DNA of 64,000 nucleotides. Source: Agaricus subrufescens (taxonomy: Eukaryota > Basidiomycota > Agaricomycetes > Agaricales > Agaricaceae). The translations under genes and the position numbers were made by a program. The DNA lies in assembly GCA_029945375.1 (NCBI GenBank), contig CM057057.1, positions 4,588,001 to 4,652,000 of the forward strand, read 5' to 3'. Under the pieces are notes generated by a model that worked only from the letters and a program-made list of their open reading frames with translations, was not told the DNA's origin and did no database searches. Below are positions 11,795 to 23,647 of the stretch, in pieces (positions within the stretch are counted from its first letter, which is position 1; the number at the start of each line of letters is the position of its first letter).

Positions 11795-11907
11795 AGTAAT
11801 TGGTTTACAGACTCTCCAATATATAAATAGAACATTTGCAATGCTCGTCAATCGCAGAACTCGCAGACCCAATGAAATAATACATGAAGCACAAGCCGTA
11901 GAGTGTC

Positions 11908-13458
11908 CTACGCTGCTTTGGAAGTGTGATGCTCTTCTTCCTCTTCCTCCTCGTCTTCATCATCTTCCTCGTCATCTTCCTCGTCATCCTCCTCTTGCTC
12001 CTTATTTATCACCTTCTCACCTACCTCTTTATCCTTTCCAGCCCATCCCATTCTAGAAACTATGTATTCTTGTCCAATCGCTTCAAAACCAACCCTCAGT
12101 GCTTCAGCTACCAAATCTTCTACCCAATCATATTGGTCCCAGATATTGATCCACTGACTAGGTACCGATTGTGTGGTAGTCACCTGAACCAGTTGATGCT
12201 CCGGGTCAAACAAGTAAAGCAGGAACGCAAGTTGTTGAGCTACTGATGCTTGGACATCCCCAGAAGCGGGAATATGATACGTCGTGAAGAATGGTTGAAT
12301 ACGGAGATAGACGTGGGAGTAGGTTGTGGGGCTCGTGATTGTAGACGATTTGGGTTTAGACTCGGATTTGCTTTCAGATTTGGCCATTTCCTCGAGGTTA
12401 GCCTGTGGAAAGTAAGGAATGGTTCGGTCAGAAGCGACGTTCGATGGTGAAAGGGAGACATACCTGGGCAAGCTTAACAGCAGCTTCATAGCCGTCAACA
12501 GCATTTAGTTCTCGTTTGTCGCTACCCTCCTTCGGTTTCGACTCATTGCCTCGATTGACAATAAGATCACCGCCTTCCACTTGTTCCATCACCTGAAAAA
12601 GCCTTCAGCGCCCTCGTACTAGCAGGTAAAGACGCATATACCCACTCTTGCAAGTGAACGATATGCCAATGATTCAACTCCATCATATCCCTGCATATCA
12701 TGGCTCAACCAAACCTGGATGACTTCGTGCTCGGATATTGGAGGAGCGACAACATTTAAAATATCTGTCAATGTAGACAGTCCTACTCGCTTAAAATCCT
12801 GACCTGGTAAAGTTCAGTAAAAGCTCGGAGTACACGCGGCAGTCGTACCAATTTTATCCAATTGAGCGGTCTTCGCATATTCAATCACTCCCTCACGCCA
12901 CTTCTTAGCTTGTTCATTATTGACCTGGGGAAGATATTTGACCTGCTCGTCCACAACAGTCCTAGCCTGTTGAATAGCCGCAGAAGCAGAACTCCAAACT
13001 GAGCCCCAACCCCAACCACCCCCACTAGTTGATTCAGCCGCCTTTTTGGCCGCTGAATCTCCAGACGAAGAAGACGGCTTGTGTAGCGAGGTGCCTGATG
13101 TCGATGTACCGGGTAACAGGGATGTTGAAGACCCTCCGCCTAACCTAACTCTCTCGGCTTTCTTTCTTAGAGTTGGTGTCCCGGATCTGGATATGCTTTG
13201 TGAAAGTCTGCCCGCGGGCTCGGTGGCCCTTTGTTGGATCTCATCAAGAAAAGCGAGAGCTTCTGCCGTCTCTCCTTGATTGGATCCTGTGTTCGCGACA
13301 TTGGGAGACAGGTCCTGACGTCGGTTGGACGGTGTGGACGAGTGTGGGACAGGTGAGCCGCCGGTCGAGTCGGCAGCCGGGGCTTCGATTGGGGTGAAAG
13401 AGTCGAGGTCGTCGAGCAGTTGTAGGGCCTCAGCCTGCTTTGATTTGGATTTGGCCAT
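11908..13458 (-). CDS. MTC1: Maintenance of telomere capping protein 1 (Mtc1) family
   Basis: Four exons (complement) 12849-13458, 12646-12803, 12464-12592 and 11908-12402 give 463 residues. Characteristic features are the N-terminal QAEALQLLDDLDSF and AEALAFLDEIQQR helices, the glycine/tryptophan segment GGGWGWGSVWSSASAAIQQA, then LSTLTDILNVVAPPISEHEV, VWLSHDMQGYDGVES and LRIQPFFTTY. A very acidic E/D-rich tail follows. Mtc1 is a poorly understood cytosolic/ER-Golgi-associated protein named from a yeast telomere-capping screen; its biochemical role is unknown. The start is the first ATG (MAKSKSKQ) of the open frame. Family membership is by motif recognition, not by alignment. Confidence 0.85.
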
Positions 13459-15917
13459 AGTGAGCAAATGTATAGTTATACTCGAGCCAGCAGGTGGTTT
13501 GTGGGTGGATGATGCGATTGGTGCAGCATCATGATGATGAGGGTGTGATGATGTGACGTGATCCTAATATATTTGCCGAACTCTCTAAACTTGCGCCGGT
13601 CTTCGCGTCCAGAGGACAGTCCCACATATCAAGCCTGTTCATTTTCTGACCTGCGGAGAATTCCAACTCGTCGTTCCGCGTATCTCCGGTGGGAGGATAA
13701 GATGGAAATAATACTCCAAGTCCACAATAGGCATCTTCAAAGACTTATCGCTTCGACAAGTCCCTTTCGCAAGGCAGAAAAAGCCGTCCATGTGGTCCAG
13801 TAATCCTTTCCCGGGCTTGCCGGCCGCATTTTACCGTCATACGGTGCTCATTTCTTTCTATCCCTAAAAGTTCTCTTTACCCGTGCTCCTCCCTTGTTTC
13901 TCTTCCGAACAGGTTGCCCAAATAATCACCGCGAAGAGTCGGACGTTTTTCGTCGGTGGAATTCGAAGCCGGCGCCGTTGTATCCCAGGCCTGCTTGTTT
14001 ACACTATGAATTCCTGCTTTCGTGCTAATCGCCCAATGTTATCTGTGGCCTTACGACAGTTTGAGCACATCTCATGGGCTAGACTGATGTGGAAGGAATA
14101 GTATCAGGATATTGAATAGCACGCCAATATACACATAACTAGTTCCGTCGAGGAGTGCCAAGATGCGAGCTGTCATTGAAGCCACGAAACCCTTGTATTT
14201 TCTCCTGATGGTCCGGAAGCACGTCCAGAATTCCGAGTCTCAGACCCAGCCTGAGGGGTCGCCCTAGCGCCTTGATATCAGTTACGACACGCCCGAAGGG
14301 AAGGTAGTTCAAAATGCGCCGATAGTTCGAGTATCGTTCAGTGATCCATTGACGTATGCGTCAGTCTTCGGAACAATTAACACCAATGACGGTCCGGGCA
14401 AAGGTGGTGATATTGTGTCCCAATCAAGATGCTGCAGGTATATTGCTGTCCATTCCTGATCGATATCCATTGGTTGATGCTCTGGAACAGAGCTAGCACC
14501 TCGACAATGTATTCTAATTAGAAGCCACCATAAATAAGTTGTCGCTCTCTTTATCACCTTGTTCTATACGCAGGATAAAGCTCGCATATGACCACGATCC
14601 AATGCCCTTTGACGTTCACGGGTTTCTCGCCTTGCCCGGCCGGGGACAATATAACCAATCAAACGTATAATTGAATTCTTCGAGCATGAACGCCGCGTCG
14701 AACACTGCCACGAGGGGACTTGTGTGCGCCAGCTTCCAAAAGACCTTTTCTTTTTTGTTCTTTACGTCGAGATTCTCTCACCGGCACTCCCTATGACCAC
14801 GGAACAGGGAAAGAAGGTTTCCAAGTCGAGGTCTTAGGATCCAAGCATACGTCTCTTCCCTCTTATGTCAGAGAATAACGTGGATTGATGTGTTAATGAT
14901 CCTTAGCGCCCTAGCGTTCCACAACGATTACCGAGACACGAAGCTAACAAATGTGTTCCCTCGCCGCCTTCCCTAGTTGAGGGGTGGGTTCCTGATCGGA
15001 TAACAGCACCATTCAACAGCCCCTGAAAAAGCACGACCTCCCACTTGGGAAGGCGGATAAGTACTTATTTTACCCAGGGACAGTATAGCGAGGAGGCATC
15101 AGCAAATTCGGGACTGCCGCCTTGAGTGTGGAGTCGAGAGAAGGGCACGGGGAAATTTCCAGAGAGGCTGAACTTCTGGAAGGGTTTTGCGTCATGAATC
15201 ATTATCTCCCATTGCGCCCGCTTCTCGTTCGGATGGTAGGTTGCATAAAGAGGCAAAGTCCTCCATCGTTCGACCTCTCAGTCCAAAAATAGCAAGATTC
15301 ATCAGACCCCATCCGGAGGGCCGAGCCCATCACTCGGAAGCAGCCCGATCGGGCGTTTTCGCCCCTATGTCACACTTTGGCAGCCAAAAGCGGGGCGCGG
15401 AAGAGGACTTGGGCAGAAAGACGATTATATATAGCGTTCGCTTATTTTGATGACAGACGGGGAGGTTGCATTTGATTGTATCGAACCAGTTGACTGATGG
15501 ACTGCAATTGCTAGGCGATTTGTGTAGCTGTTGCCGCGCATCTGGACGTATGCCGTCTGTCGTGCCATGGGGTAGAGGGCATGGGTGTGAATGGGAATCT
15601 GGTGGCTGAGGGCTGTGCATCGGCGGGCGGCTGATAAACCTCATAGATCGATTGATAGCCTCTGGACTCCCCCGTTAAGTTCGCAGAACTGGGCTGTTCT
15701 CTGTCATACGAGCAGACGGCAGACCCTCGGACATTTCGTTGGGACGCTGATATACAGGGCGAAGCGGGAGAGGCTCGGACGGAGGACATGTGATTGTTGG
15801 GTGATGGGTCGGCTTCGCTCGCCCTGGTCCTCTCCTTCCAGCTCACTCAGCTCGTCGTCCTCCCTTCCGCCCCTCTACTCCCCCGTGGCCCTGTCCTCCC
15901 TGCTGTCCCTTTCCAGC
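13459..15917. other. 2.4-kb gene-poor interval
   Basis: No gene could be supported here. Short open frames exist on both strands, the longest being a 100-residue S/P-rich frame on the minus strand ending near 15511 and starting at ATG 15790. It lacks a recognisable domain and changes frame without clear splice sites. The 100 bp before PXMP4 are pyrimidine-rich. Confidence 0.4.
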
Positions 15918-16709
15918 ATGTCCCAGTCCCTCAACGCCATCCTCGCCAACCCCGCCTATCACGACTACCTCGCCATTCTCAAGGGTGCCCGCAACGGTTT
16001 CGTCTATGGCGTCAAAGTCAGATTTCCACATGCCCTCGTCATGTCAATTTTGTTTGGCCGCGGAAGGTGTGTTTGCTTCATCTCCGCCCGTGCCCACAAC
16101 CTCAATACCAGCTTCGCTTCTTCTACCTCTCGGCACTTGTCATGTCCCGATAATATCTTCTTCGGTATAGCTGGCGAGAACGTGCCACGCTCATCTTCCG
16201 AGCAACCAAGCAGCATGCGTTCAACCTCGCTAAATTCGTGTCCCTATACAAGATTTGTTTATTGATCCAAAAGAAGGCGAACAACGGCAAGCCACGGAAC
16301 AGCGATACCTTTATTGCGGGTCTTCTCAGCGGCTACCTTGTCTTTGGTGAGCGCAACGCCGTAAATGAACAGGTCTGTATTCTAGTTTTTCATTCACCGC
16401 CCGACGCTCATGGATTCATAGATCGTTCTTTATGTCGTGTCACGCGTCGTCGCATCCTTCGTACCCCGGTCAACCTCCTCCTACAGGACGTCCCCCCAGT
16501 CTGCGCTGGCCGGCTCACCTGTCAAGCCTCTTCCTCCGGACTCCAGGGCCTTCTCCCTTTTCGCTGCTCTGGCATGGGGCTCTGTCATGTGGCTCTTTCA
16601 GAATAGGGGAGAAACTATCCAACCTGGCATGTTCTACTCCATGATATACCTCTATCGTGACTCCGAGACATGGAAGGACCTCAAAACTCTATTGTGGCAC
16701 AATAATTGA
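15918..16709 (+). CDS. PXMP4: Peroxisomal membrane protein PXMP4/PMP24 (Tim17/22/23 superfamily)
   Basis: Exons 15918-16066, 16171-16372 and 16422-16709 give 212 residues, the length of the family. Landmarks are YLAILKGARNGFVYGVKVRF, PHALVMSILF, WRERATLIFRATKQHAFNLA and KFVSLYKICLL. Then come the glycine-rich membrane segment DTFIAGLLSGYLVFGERNAV, NEQIVLYVVSRVVASF, and the C-terminal SLFAALAWGSVMWLFQNRGE. The protein sits in the peroxisome membrane; its transport role is unresolved. Initiation at MSQSLNAIL places the conserved LKGARNG motif about 20 residues in, as in relatives. Upstream in-frame codons are open but unlike the family. Confidence 0.94.
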
Positions 16710-16900
16710 AATACTGCCCGAGAGGCACAAAGTCTAGCCGTCCCCTTGGTGCGCATTCCTAGGCTAATGTAATTCTCGCCCGCATATTTCTTTATACCAT
16801 TTCCTAATTGGTTAATATCATATTCCATCATGAATAGATCTGGGGTCTGTATTGGATAAGATTTTCAAAGTTATGTAGGTCACCCGTGAGAGCCCCGGAC

Positions 16901-18703
16901 TTAGGAGGCAAGCCACACTCCATGTTGAACCTGCATAAGAAGCCTGTAGCACACATACTAAAACAAACAGGAACGCATCAATCGCAATCCAAGAAGAGTA
17001 AAGCTAAAGATATACTCACGGCCAGCATCTCAACCGCTGCCACACCTGCTTTGTGACATGTTTTACACCCCTTAAGTGTATCAACAAACAACTCCATCTC
17101 GCCTGCTACATCAGTGTCTAATATCAAAAAGAACAGATGAGTGTAGCCATAGAAATGCGTTCATTAGAAGGCGAAAGATGACACACGGAAATCATTGTGC
17201 CGCACCTGAATCAATTTTTCCGGCCAGTGCCTTTCGTTGCCGATCCCAACAATCCATCGTTTTCTCGCGATGTGATGGACACGTACCATACCCTGAAGAG
17301 AAGAAAAAGACATAGTTAGTAAGTCGATGCGCAACTTTAATGCATCACCACCCACAAAAAAAAAAAAAAAAAACTTTTTTTTTTTTTTTTGATATTGTAA
17401 GGGTAGGTCGATCAAAAAGAAAGAAAAAAAAGAAAAATGCAATTTCGAAACCCCCTTACGGGAAAGAAACATTTAGATACGAATCGAAGCTCCGGAAAAA
17501 ATAAGATTTTAACTGTATATAAAAAAAAAGAAGAAGAATTTCATTGAGTAATCGACGGGGAGGTTTACGAAGATGAATAGAAAAGCCACGCTTTAAACGG
17601 AAAGGACAAGAAGGCCCCCAGTGTTTTGTTAAGGACAAGTTTCAGGGAAGACGAAACAGTGATAGATAACATCATGAATCGTGATGATGAAGGAAGCCAT
17701 AAATTAGAATAGAAATCTTGCTCCACTTTGTCGGGGGTCAACGGCGATGTGTGTGTTAAGGTTTTATTAAAAAAAGGGGATAGATAGGCGGGCTTGGTAC
17801 GGACAGGGCAAAAAAGAAAAGGAAGAAAAAAAACATGTGCAAATGGTATTCACATCGACACTCACCTTTAGGAAATATCTCTGATTCGCCTAAAGCATCC
17901 CTAAGCGCCTTGACTCGCAAGTGTTGCAATCGTACGACACGATGCAAAGCCCTGACATCAGGAACCGCGTCGAGAACCTCTTGCATGGGATAACTCCCAA
18001 TTGGCTGAAGGAATAGACTAGCCTTCGATGCAACCTTACGCATATCATTCTCCATTTCCTTCTCCGCACCGATCCCGAATTTCTGGTCGACCGAACCATC
18101 AGAGTCTTCTGTGACGACTGCTGAAGAGGAAAGACGAGTACCACGATGTCGATGATGATGGAATTCGAATGATGCAGCAAATCCATAGACTCGTAGTGCA
18201 TGTGTAGACGCATGCGCTACAAGATGTGAGCACAAGGCCCTGAAAATATCAATACTAAGACCATACTTGTCCACCAGATCGAAAAGTGTGGGTTGAAGCA
18301 CAGGTAACGGGATAACGGTCTTGTAGTCGTACGAAGGTATCCGAGGCATGAATCTCTCTCGGTTGAATGACGTATCATTTACGTCCTCGTCCTCTGAGTC
18401 AGCGCTTAGGATATTTGACTGAGAAGCCATAACCGGCGCAGGATGGTAATGAAGTAGATGTAGAAGCGCAGATAAGGTCTGAGCTGGCTCGTGCAAGCTC
18501 AGCGTCTCATTGCTCAATTGGTCGCAACATATAAACATATCGCCTAGTACTATTTTAGAGTTGTGCCACCACGAGAAGTAATGAGACCGACGAAAGACTT
18601 CGCTGTTATCGAGTGCTGCACGTCGAACGTGAAAGAGTACATCATCGGGAACGGAGCGGACGGCAAAATCTGGGTTTTCACATGTAAACGATGACCACGT
18701 CAT
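16901..18703 (-). CDS. BTB/POZ-like domain protein, basidiomycete type
   Basis: Exons (complement) 18592-18703, 17866-18543, 17206-17292, 17020-17117 and 16901-16957 close in phase to 343 residues. The N-terminus (DVLFHVRRAALDNSEVFRDMF, split by an intron) resembles the BTB fold of basidiomycete expanded families, where residues after a V-R/H-R motif start the dimer helix. Later segments are VLQPTLFDLVDKYGLSIDIF, HRVVRLQHLRVKALRDALG and ECP-like YGTCPSHREK, then CKTCHKAG, a possible zinc pair. Partner and function are unknown. The first intron (18544-18591, 48 nt) has no stop and is a multiple of three, so its removal is inferred from the motif. Intron 17293-17865 is unusually long and contains an A/T homopolymer hairpin. 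Confidence 0.75.
17357..17391. repeat. Adjacent poly-A and poly-T tracts (perfect hairpin) inside an intron
   Basis: A run of about 18 A is followed after a single C by about 15 T, inside the 573-nt intron of the BTB gene. In RNA the two tracts could pair into a long A-U hairpin. The exact run length may be affected by sequencing error. Confidence 0.7.
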
Positions 18704-19117
18704 GTCTGGGGGGAAAGAATGTTGGAAGTGCTCACCAAGCTCAGTTCAGTTACTTGGGTTTTATATCATTTCCACTCCGCATTTAGATCAGAAAACGTGT
18801 CAATCATAACATTGCGTTTAAACGCAGTCTACATCATATATTGCACCAAAACAGTAATGCAGTAAATTCTCCAAAGTCAGTTATGTTAACAAAACGACTG
18901 AATCCCTACAATTTGCATCATGAAGACATAATACCATCAACAAAAAACCCAAAAGCAATAACGAGGCATGAGGAGAGAGAGAGGCGGGTAGGCGGAGGGA
19001 AGCATATAGGGGTGAAAGACATGCGCAGGAAGACCATAAGAGAAGCATAAGTTGGTATCATCGAACAAGACCGGGGAATCTAGGACTTTCGACCACAGCG
19101 AAAGCAACAGAAACGGA
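18704..19117. other. Intergenic region between the Ras-type and BTB genes
   Basis: This is 414 bp downstream of the Ras-type stop codon and upstream of the BTB start codon, both genes being on the minus strand. It is AT-rich, and no ORF or motif could be supported. Confidence 0.4.
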
Positions 19118-20070
19118 TCAGAATACGATGCACTTCTTTTTTTTCTTCTTGGGTGGTGGTTGCGCCTCATCTTTTGTTACTGAGGCGTCTCGAAGAGCCC
19201 GAACGAGGTTGGTGAATAAACGTTCAACGTTTTGGGCAGTCTTGGCCGACGTCTCGAGGAATTCGCAGCCAAATTGCCTCGCCAACGCAGCGCCCTCTTC
19301 TTTAGATACCTCACGCTCGTATGATTTGTCGCACTTGTTGCCAACAAGCATAAAAATAGTGTCGCCGCGCTTAACGCGGCGCATTGACTGGCGGAACATT
19401 TCCAGCCGTTCAAATGTCACCCGAGATGCGATCGAGTAAACAAGAATGAAGGCCTGGCCCTCCCTAAACAAACATCAGCCAGCATAAATAGCAGGCGACA
19501 ATATGACTCACCGAACCCACTGGTCCCGAAGGGTTGCGTATTCCTCTAGAGGGGAAAGTTAGTCTCCATGAGAAAGTAGCTTCAAAAAAAAAGAATCACC
19601 TTGACCAGCCGTGTCGATAACCTCCACGAAGCACATGCGGTTATCAACAACCAACTGTTTTCTATATGCGTCCTCAATTGTTGGATCATAAGTCTTGATA
19701 ATAAGAGAAAAAAAAAGGTTAGCTAAGCATAAGCCTTGTTCGGGTCGGGATCTTACCTCTATATACGTCGGAAGCAGCGAGAAGGGAAGGTTTAGAATTG
19801 GCCGGACAAGGTATATGGGTATATAATAACATACCAACGAAACAATTCAAGGTGAACTAGGACGGAAGATGAATAGAGTAGGTTAAAAGGAGTGAAGAGG
19901 CATACCTGTACGGCGAGAGCAGTCTTGCCAACACCACCGTCACCTAGGACGGCGACCCTCCAGCGGTCCATGTTGCTGGTGTTGATACCCTCGTTGTTGG
20001 GATTGGCGAGGACGGCATTGTTGTTGGGGATGGAAGCGACGGTGCTGTTGTTGTTGTACGCGCGCGACAT
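19118..20070 (-). CDS. Ras2-type small GTPase with CAAX box
   Basis: Exons (complement) 19906-20070, 19835-19856, 19757-19758, 19600-19693, 19512-19545 and 19118-19463 give 220 residues. All nucleotide-binding motifs are present: P-loop GDGGVGKTA, switch I FVETYDPTIED, DTAGQEEYATLRDQW, NKCD and ETSAKT. The C-terminus is lysine-rich and ends CIVF, a farnesyl/geranylgeranyl CAAX signal, so the protein should be membrane-anchored. An Asn/Ser-rich extension of about 35 residues precedes the G domain. Fungal Ras2-class proteins signal in morphogenesis and mating. The third exon is only 2 nt (AG) between a tag acceptor and a gtaaga donor. It is needed for an unbroken effector loop. The following 63-nt intron lacks stops, so retention would insert 21 residues. 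Confidence 0.93.
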
Positions 20071-23000
20071 GAGGGAGAGATGGAGAGAAAAGATGCAAGA
20101 AATAAAATCGTGCGGTCGTAACAGGTCGTAAAGGCGAAGCCTGTGAGTTGCAAGGCAGAACGAGATGACCAGGCAAATTCCCGCGGATGGCTCGCTATTT
20201 CTACTCGGGACGCACCACCCCCACGGCTTCCCCACGATCCCTCTCCCACCTTTTCGTCCCAATCCGTGACACGTCACCCCGGTCGGTCTTCCGGCCCTCC
20301 TTCCGTTTTCGCCCCGGCCATCTCCACACAGGCACGCCAGATCGCCATCATTCCGGCCCACGTAGCTCATGCTCTGGATCCGAGTTCTCACATTTACAAT
20401 TGTCCTGACTGCTAAACAACTGACTCAAGACGGATGACAGATAACTGTGATCTGTAACTACAAAGCTCAAACACCTGCCATCTGTGTAAAGATCTGTGTT
20501 TCGATACTCAATGTGTCCCCTTTTGGTCTGTCCAAGGGTCCTTTTACCGAAAATCATCATATTGGACGCCAAAAATGGTGGACTACATGTTTCGTTACCA
20601 CTGAGGGCATCATTATAGCATCCGAATTCGAGAAAATCGAGAAAAAATAATCTCCACCGTAACTGAATACCCTTACAGTACCGGAAGTAGATCTCATTAT
20701 TTTTGAGATTGTGTGGAAGTCGCCAACGATGAGCGGCCACACCAAGACAAACCAAACAAATACGAACGCTTCCATTCAAGAGATAAGAGAAGGACAAGAA
20801 ACCAACCACTCTGCTCCTCGCCCTCATAACTTACTATGCACCATATCCTAACTTAATGTCCTCTCCGTTGAGGGTCTTCAGGATACACTTGCATTATAGA
20901 AGATCAAGCAAGCACCCGACCAAACACCTCACATACTCGAAAGCCTTATACAGCAATGCCACAAACTAGTAGATAACGGCTACATAAGCGTTAGTGTGGC
21001 CAGTCATCGATTCATGATGGAGATAACAATCAACTAGAACCCACAATCACGGAACATATCAAAATTTAGGTCCAGTCTCAGTTAATATGTCTATATGAGC
21101 GTATGGAGGAAAACAGCAAAAACCCATCAAGGTTATCCATGGCACATATCCCGAGAATTTCATTAGTGTAAATCTCTGATGATAGATAGATAGCACTCCG
21201 ACATCTACCAACACATCTCGCAACGATCTAAACACTTGACCCGACTCATTTGGAACGTTTCACAACCATCAAAAGTATATAGGATAGTTGTGGGGTATGA
21301 TCCAAGTCCATCAGCACATCAGCAATTAGCTTTTCATCTCCTTGCCGCTTCCGAGACTGTTCGTGTCCATAGACAAGCGCAAAAAGCTACATTGAGCTGA
21401 TGCCAATAGGTACAGATCATTCGTCTTTTTAAAGACAGTCACTGGTATACTGGTATTAATGGTTTGAAGGAGTATCCGCTTTTTGCAGCTTTTATGCGCG
21501 CTTCCCCGCGTTTTTTTTTTTTTTCGTTTCCCCGCAGCCTCTGTAGAAGGTCAGCTATTTTTCGAACTCTCCGGGGCCAGAAAATGCGACCTCAGCGTTT
21601 GAATCACATCATTTTTTGAGCTTTTTGAGCTTTTTGAGCTTTGCCACAAGCTCAAAAAAATCGAATGTCAAAGTACTCATGACTGTAAAGAGATGACTGT
21701 CTTCTTAGCACGGAGGGAGGAGATAAGGAAGGTAGAGAACGGAGAGAGTAAGTTGTAACAGAAGATACGTAAGTCGCCAGGTGTAAGCTGGCTATCCTAG
21801 TCGGCCAAATAAACCGTTACACCAAAAGGGACATAACAAAATATCTTAGATATTCTGCAACCGACTAGTATATATGCTGTAAGCTGAGGCTTACACCGGG
21901 GGATAATTCTGGCAGTCGAGATAGAACCTGACAAGTAGCCGGAGATAAGTTGGTGAGATGAAGGATGTTCAGAGTAGTATCAGATTTTGGCTCAATTGAG
22001 TGGGTGGATAACAAATAGACATATATACAGAGAGCGTATTGTACTACACTAGTCAATCCCTGAAGTTTTCTGTTCGTGTGTTCCTAGTGTTGTCGCTCAC
22101 TGCCATCGGCAACCTCCAATGGTCAAATATATCTCTGCACTCCAAAATCAAGCACTACATACTAAAGCACCATAAATTCAGTCCTATATTAAGGTACTCA
22201 ACAAACTTTCACCGAGCTCCCGACTACTTTCCTACCCGCGAACCCGGGGGTGTCTACTAGGCCTAGTACCTACACCAAGTTATTACATAATCAGTCCAAG
22301 GTCACTCTGATCGATCGAGCAATACGCCATACGCGTCATGCATATATATATATATATAGCAAACCGGGACTCCTTCAGGCTCTAAGGGCCAAGGGATGAT
22401 AATGATATGATCATCTAATTCCCTCCGACGGATGCATCTTGTCTTCCAACCGCAAGCGACGCCACCATTCCCTGTCCCGACGAAAGAGAAAAATTTGATT
22501 TGCTCTCCGAATGCTCGTGATGCGCTCTCTCTCGTGCCACCCTTTATCCCCCTAAAGTCTACAATTTCATATTGAGGTGCCACTACGACGTCCATTGTGG
22601 CAATGACTTGCTCATTGACTCGAGTGATGCAGCATTTTTCAAATAACATTTTTTGTACAGCCTTTTTTTTTGACTTGACTTGACTTCTCCTCCGAACCCT
22701 CGCTTAAGCGATTTTCGATGAGTCTTCTTGCTCTCAATTCATCAAAGCAGCATCCGATCACCTGTCAATCCCCTCCCGTTGCAGATATGTAGCAATACCC
22801 AAATCTGGCACTCAAAAGTTTTTTACGACCTCAAAATACAAGAAAGAAAGCGTTTCATTTATTTGATTTAAAAAAAAAGTCGTCAAAAGGAGCCTACTGT
22901 TCAACGTATTGTTTGTTACGCGTATACGATTTACAAAGGTGGGGGGGAGGAGTGTGGAAGGGGGTATAATCTTTTCACTAACAACAGAGGCAACTTTAGA

Positions 23001-23386
23001 ATACACCTTTAGGAAGCCTGATGCCCACAGAAGGAAAGAAAAACGTCATAAAAATAAGAAACGGAGTAAAAGACATTAGGATGGAATGGTGGAAAAGGGA
23101 ATTTATGTTCGTAATGTACCAGAAAGGGGGAAAAAAGAGACAGTTTGAAAATTTGGAATTTATGACACTCGTGTGGAAAGGGGGTGGTTGGTAGAGAGAG
23201 AGGGGCCATTCGAGTCTAATCTGTTCTTGCTTGCCGCAGCTGGGGAGTCGTATGTTCGCAAAATGACGTCTGAATGATCGCGAGGATGACGAGGTATAGT
23301 TGGGTGAAAGGGTAAAATGAAAACATGACGTCGTAGAATCGATCGGCAAGGGGTTAAGGGTAAAGGGGGAGGGAGGGCTGACGATT
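20071..23386. other. 3.3-kb gene-poor interval
   Basis: No gene is supported. The first 350 bp are the promoter side of the Ras-type gene. Open frames of 159 residues (minus, starting near 20827) and 115 residues (minus, near 22649) have no recognisable motif. Small repeats are present: TTTTTGAGC three times in tandem near 21620-21645, a (TA)n run near 22342-22358 and several homopolymers. Confidence 0.4.
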
Positions 23387-23647
23387 TCAGTCTTGTCGAC
23401 TGAATTCTGCTTGCGTTAAATCAAGCACGAACATGCTCGTCTGGTGTTTAGGTGCCTCGATTATTTTAGGCGCCTTTTTATTCCCGGATGATGGTTGCAA
23501 TGACTTTGCGATGGAGGGGAATGGACGCAAAGCACGCGACGTGGCAAACGCTGGGTTACGCCTTGAGAGGGGGTGGGTACTGGCGGATTGACTACGCGTC
23601 GAGGGGGTGCCGTTGGCGAGAGGGGAGGACACAGCGGGACGGGACAT
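23387..23647 (-). CDS. Possible small hypothetical protein (86 aa)
   Basis: A single open frame starts MSRPAVSSPLANGTPSTRSQ and ends FSRQD-stop. It is serine/proline/arginine-rich with KKAPKIIEAPKHQTSMFVLD near the end. There is no recognised domain. Codon use looks coding and there is an ATG at the frame start, but no splice-phase closure or homology supports it. It could equally be a fragment of a longer spliced gene or a chance ORF. Confidence 0.3.
   Translation of the reverse strand: MSRPAVSSPLANGTPSTRSQSASTHPLSRRNPAFATSRALRPFPSIAKSLQPSSGNKKAPKIIEAPKHQTSMFVLDLTQAEFSRQD

Noticed and set aside
19128..19439. Plus-strand frame of about 100 residues over the last Ras exon
   Set aside because: It is antisense to a strongly conserved coding exon with no domain of its own.
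21618..21660. TTTTTGAGC tandem repeats as a possible CRISPR-like or satellite array
   Set aside because: There are only three short units with no spacers, in a eukaryotic genome; it is a simple repeat.
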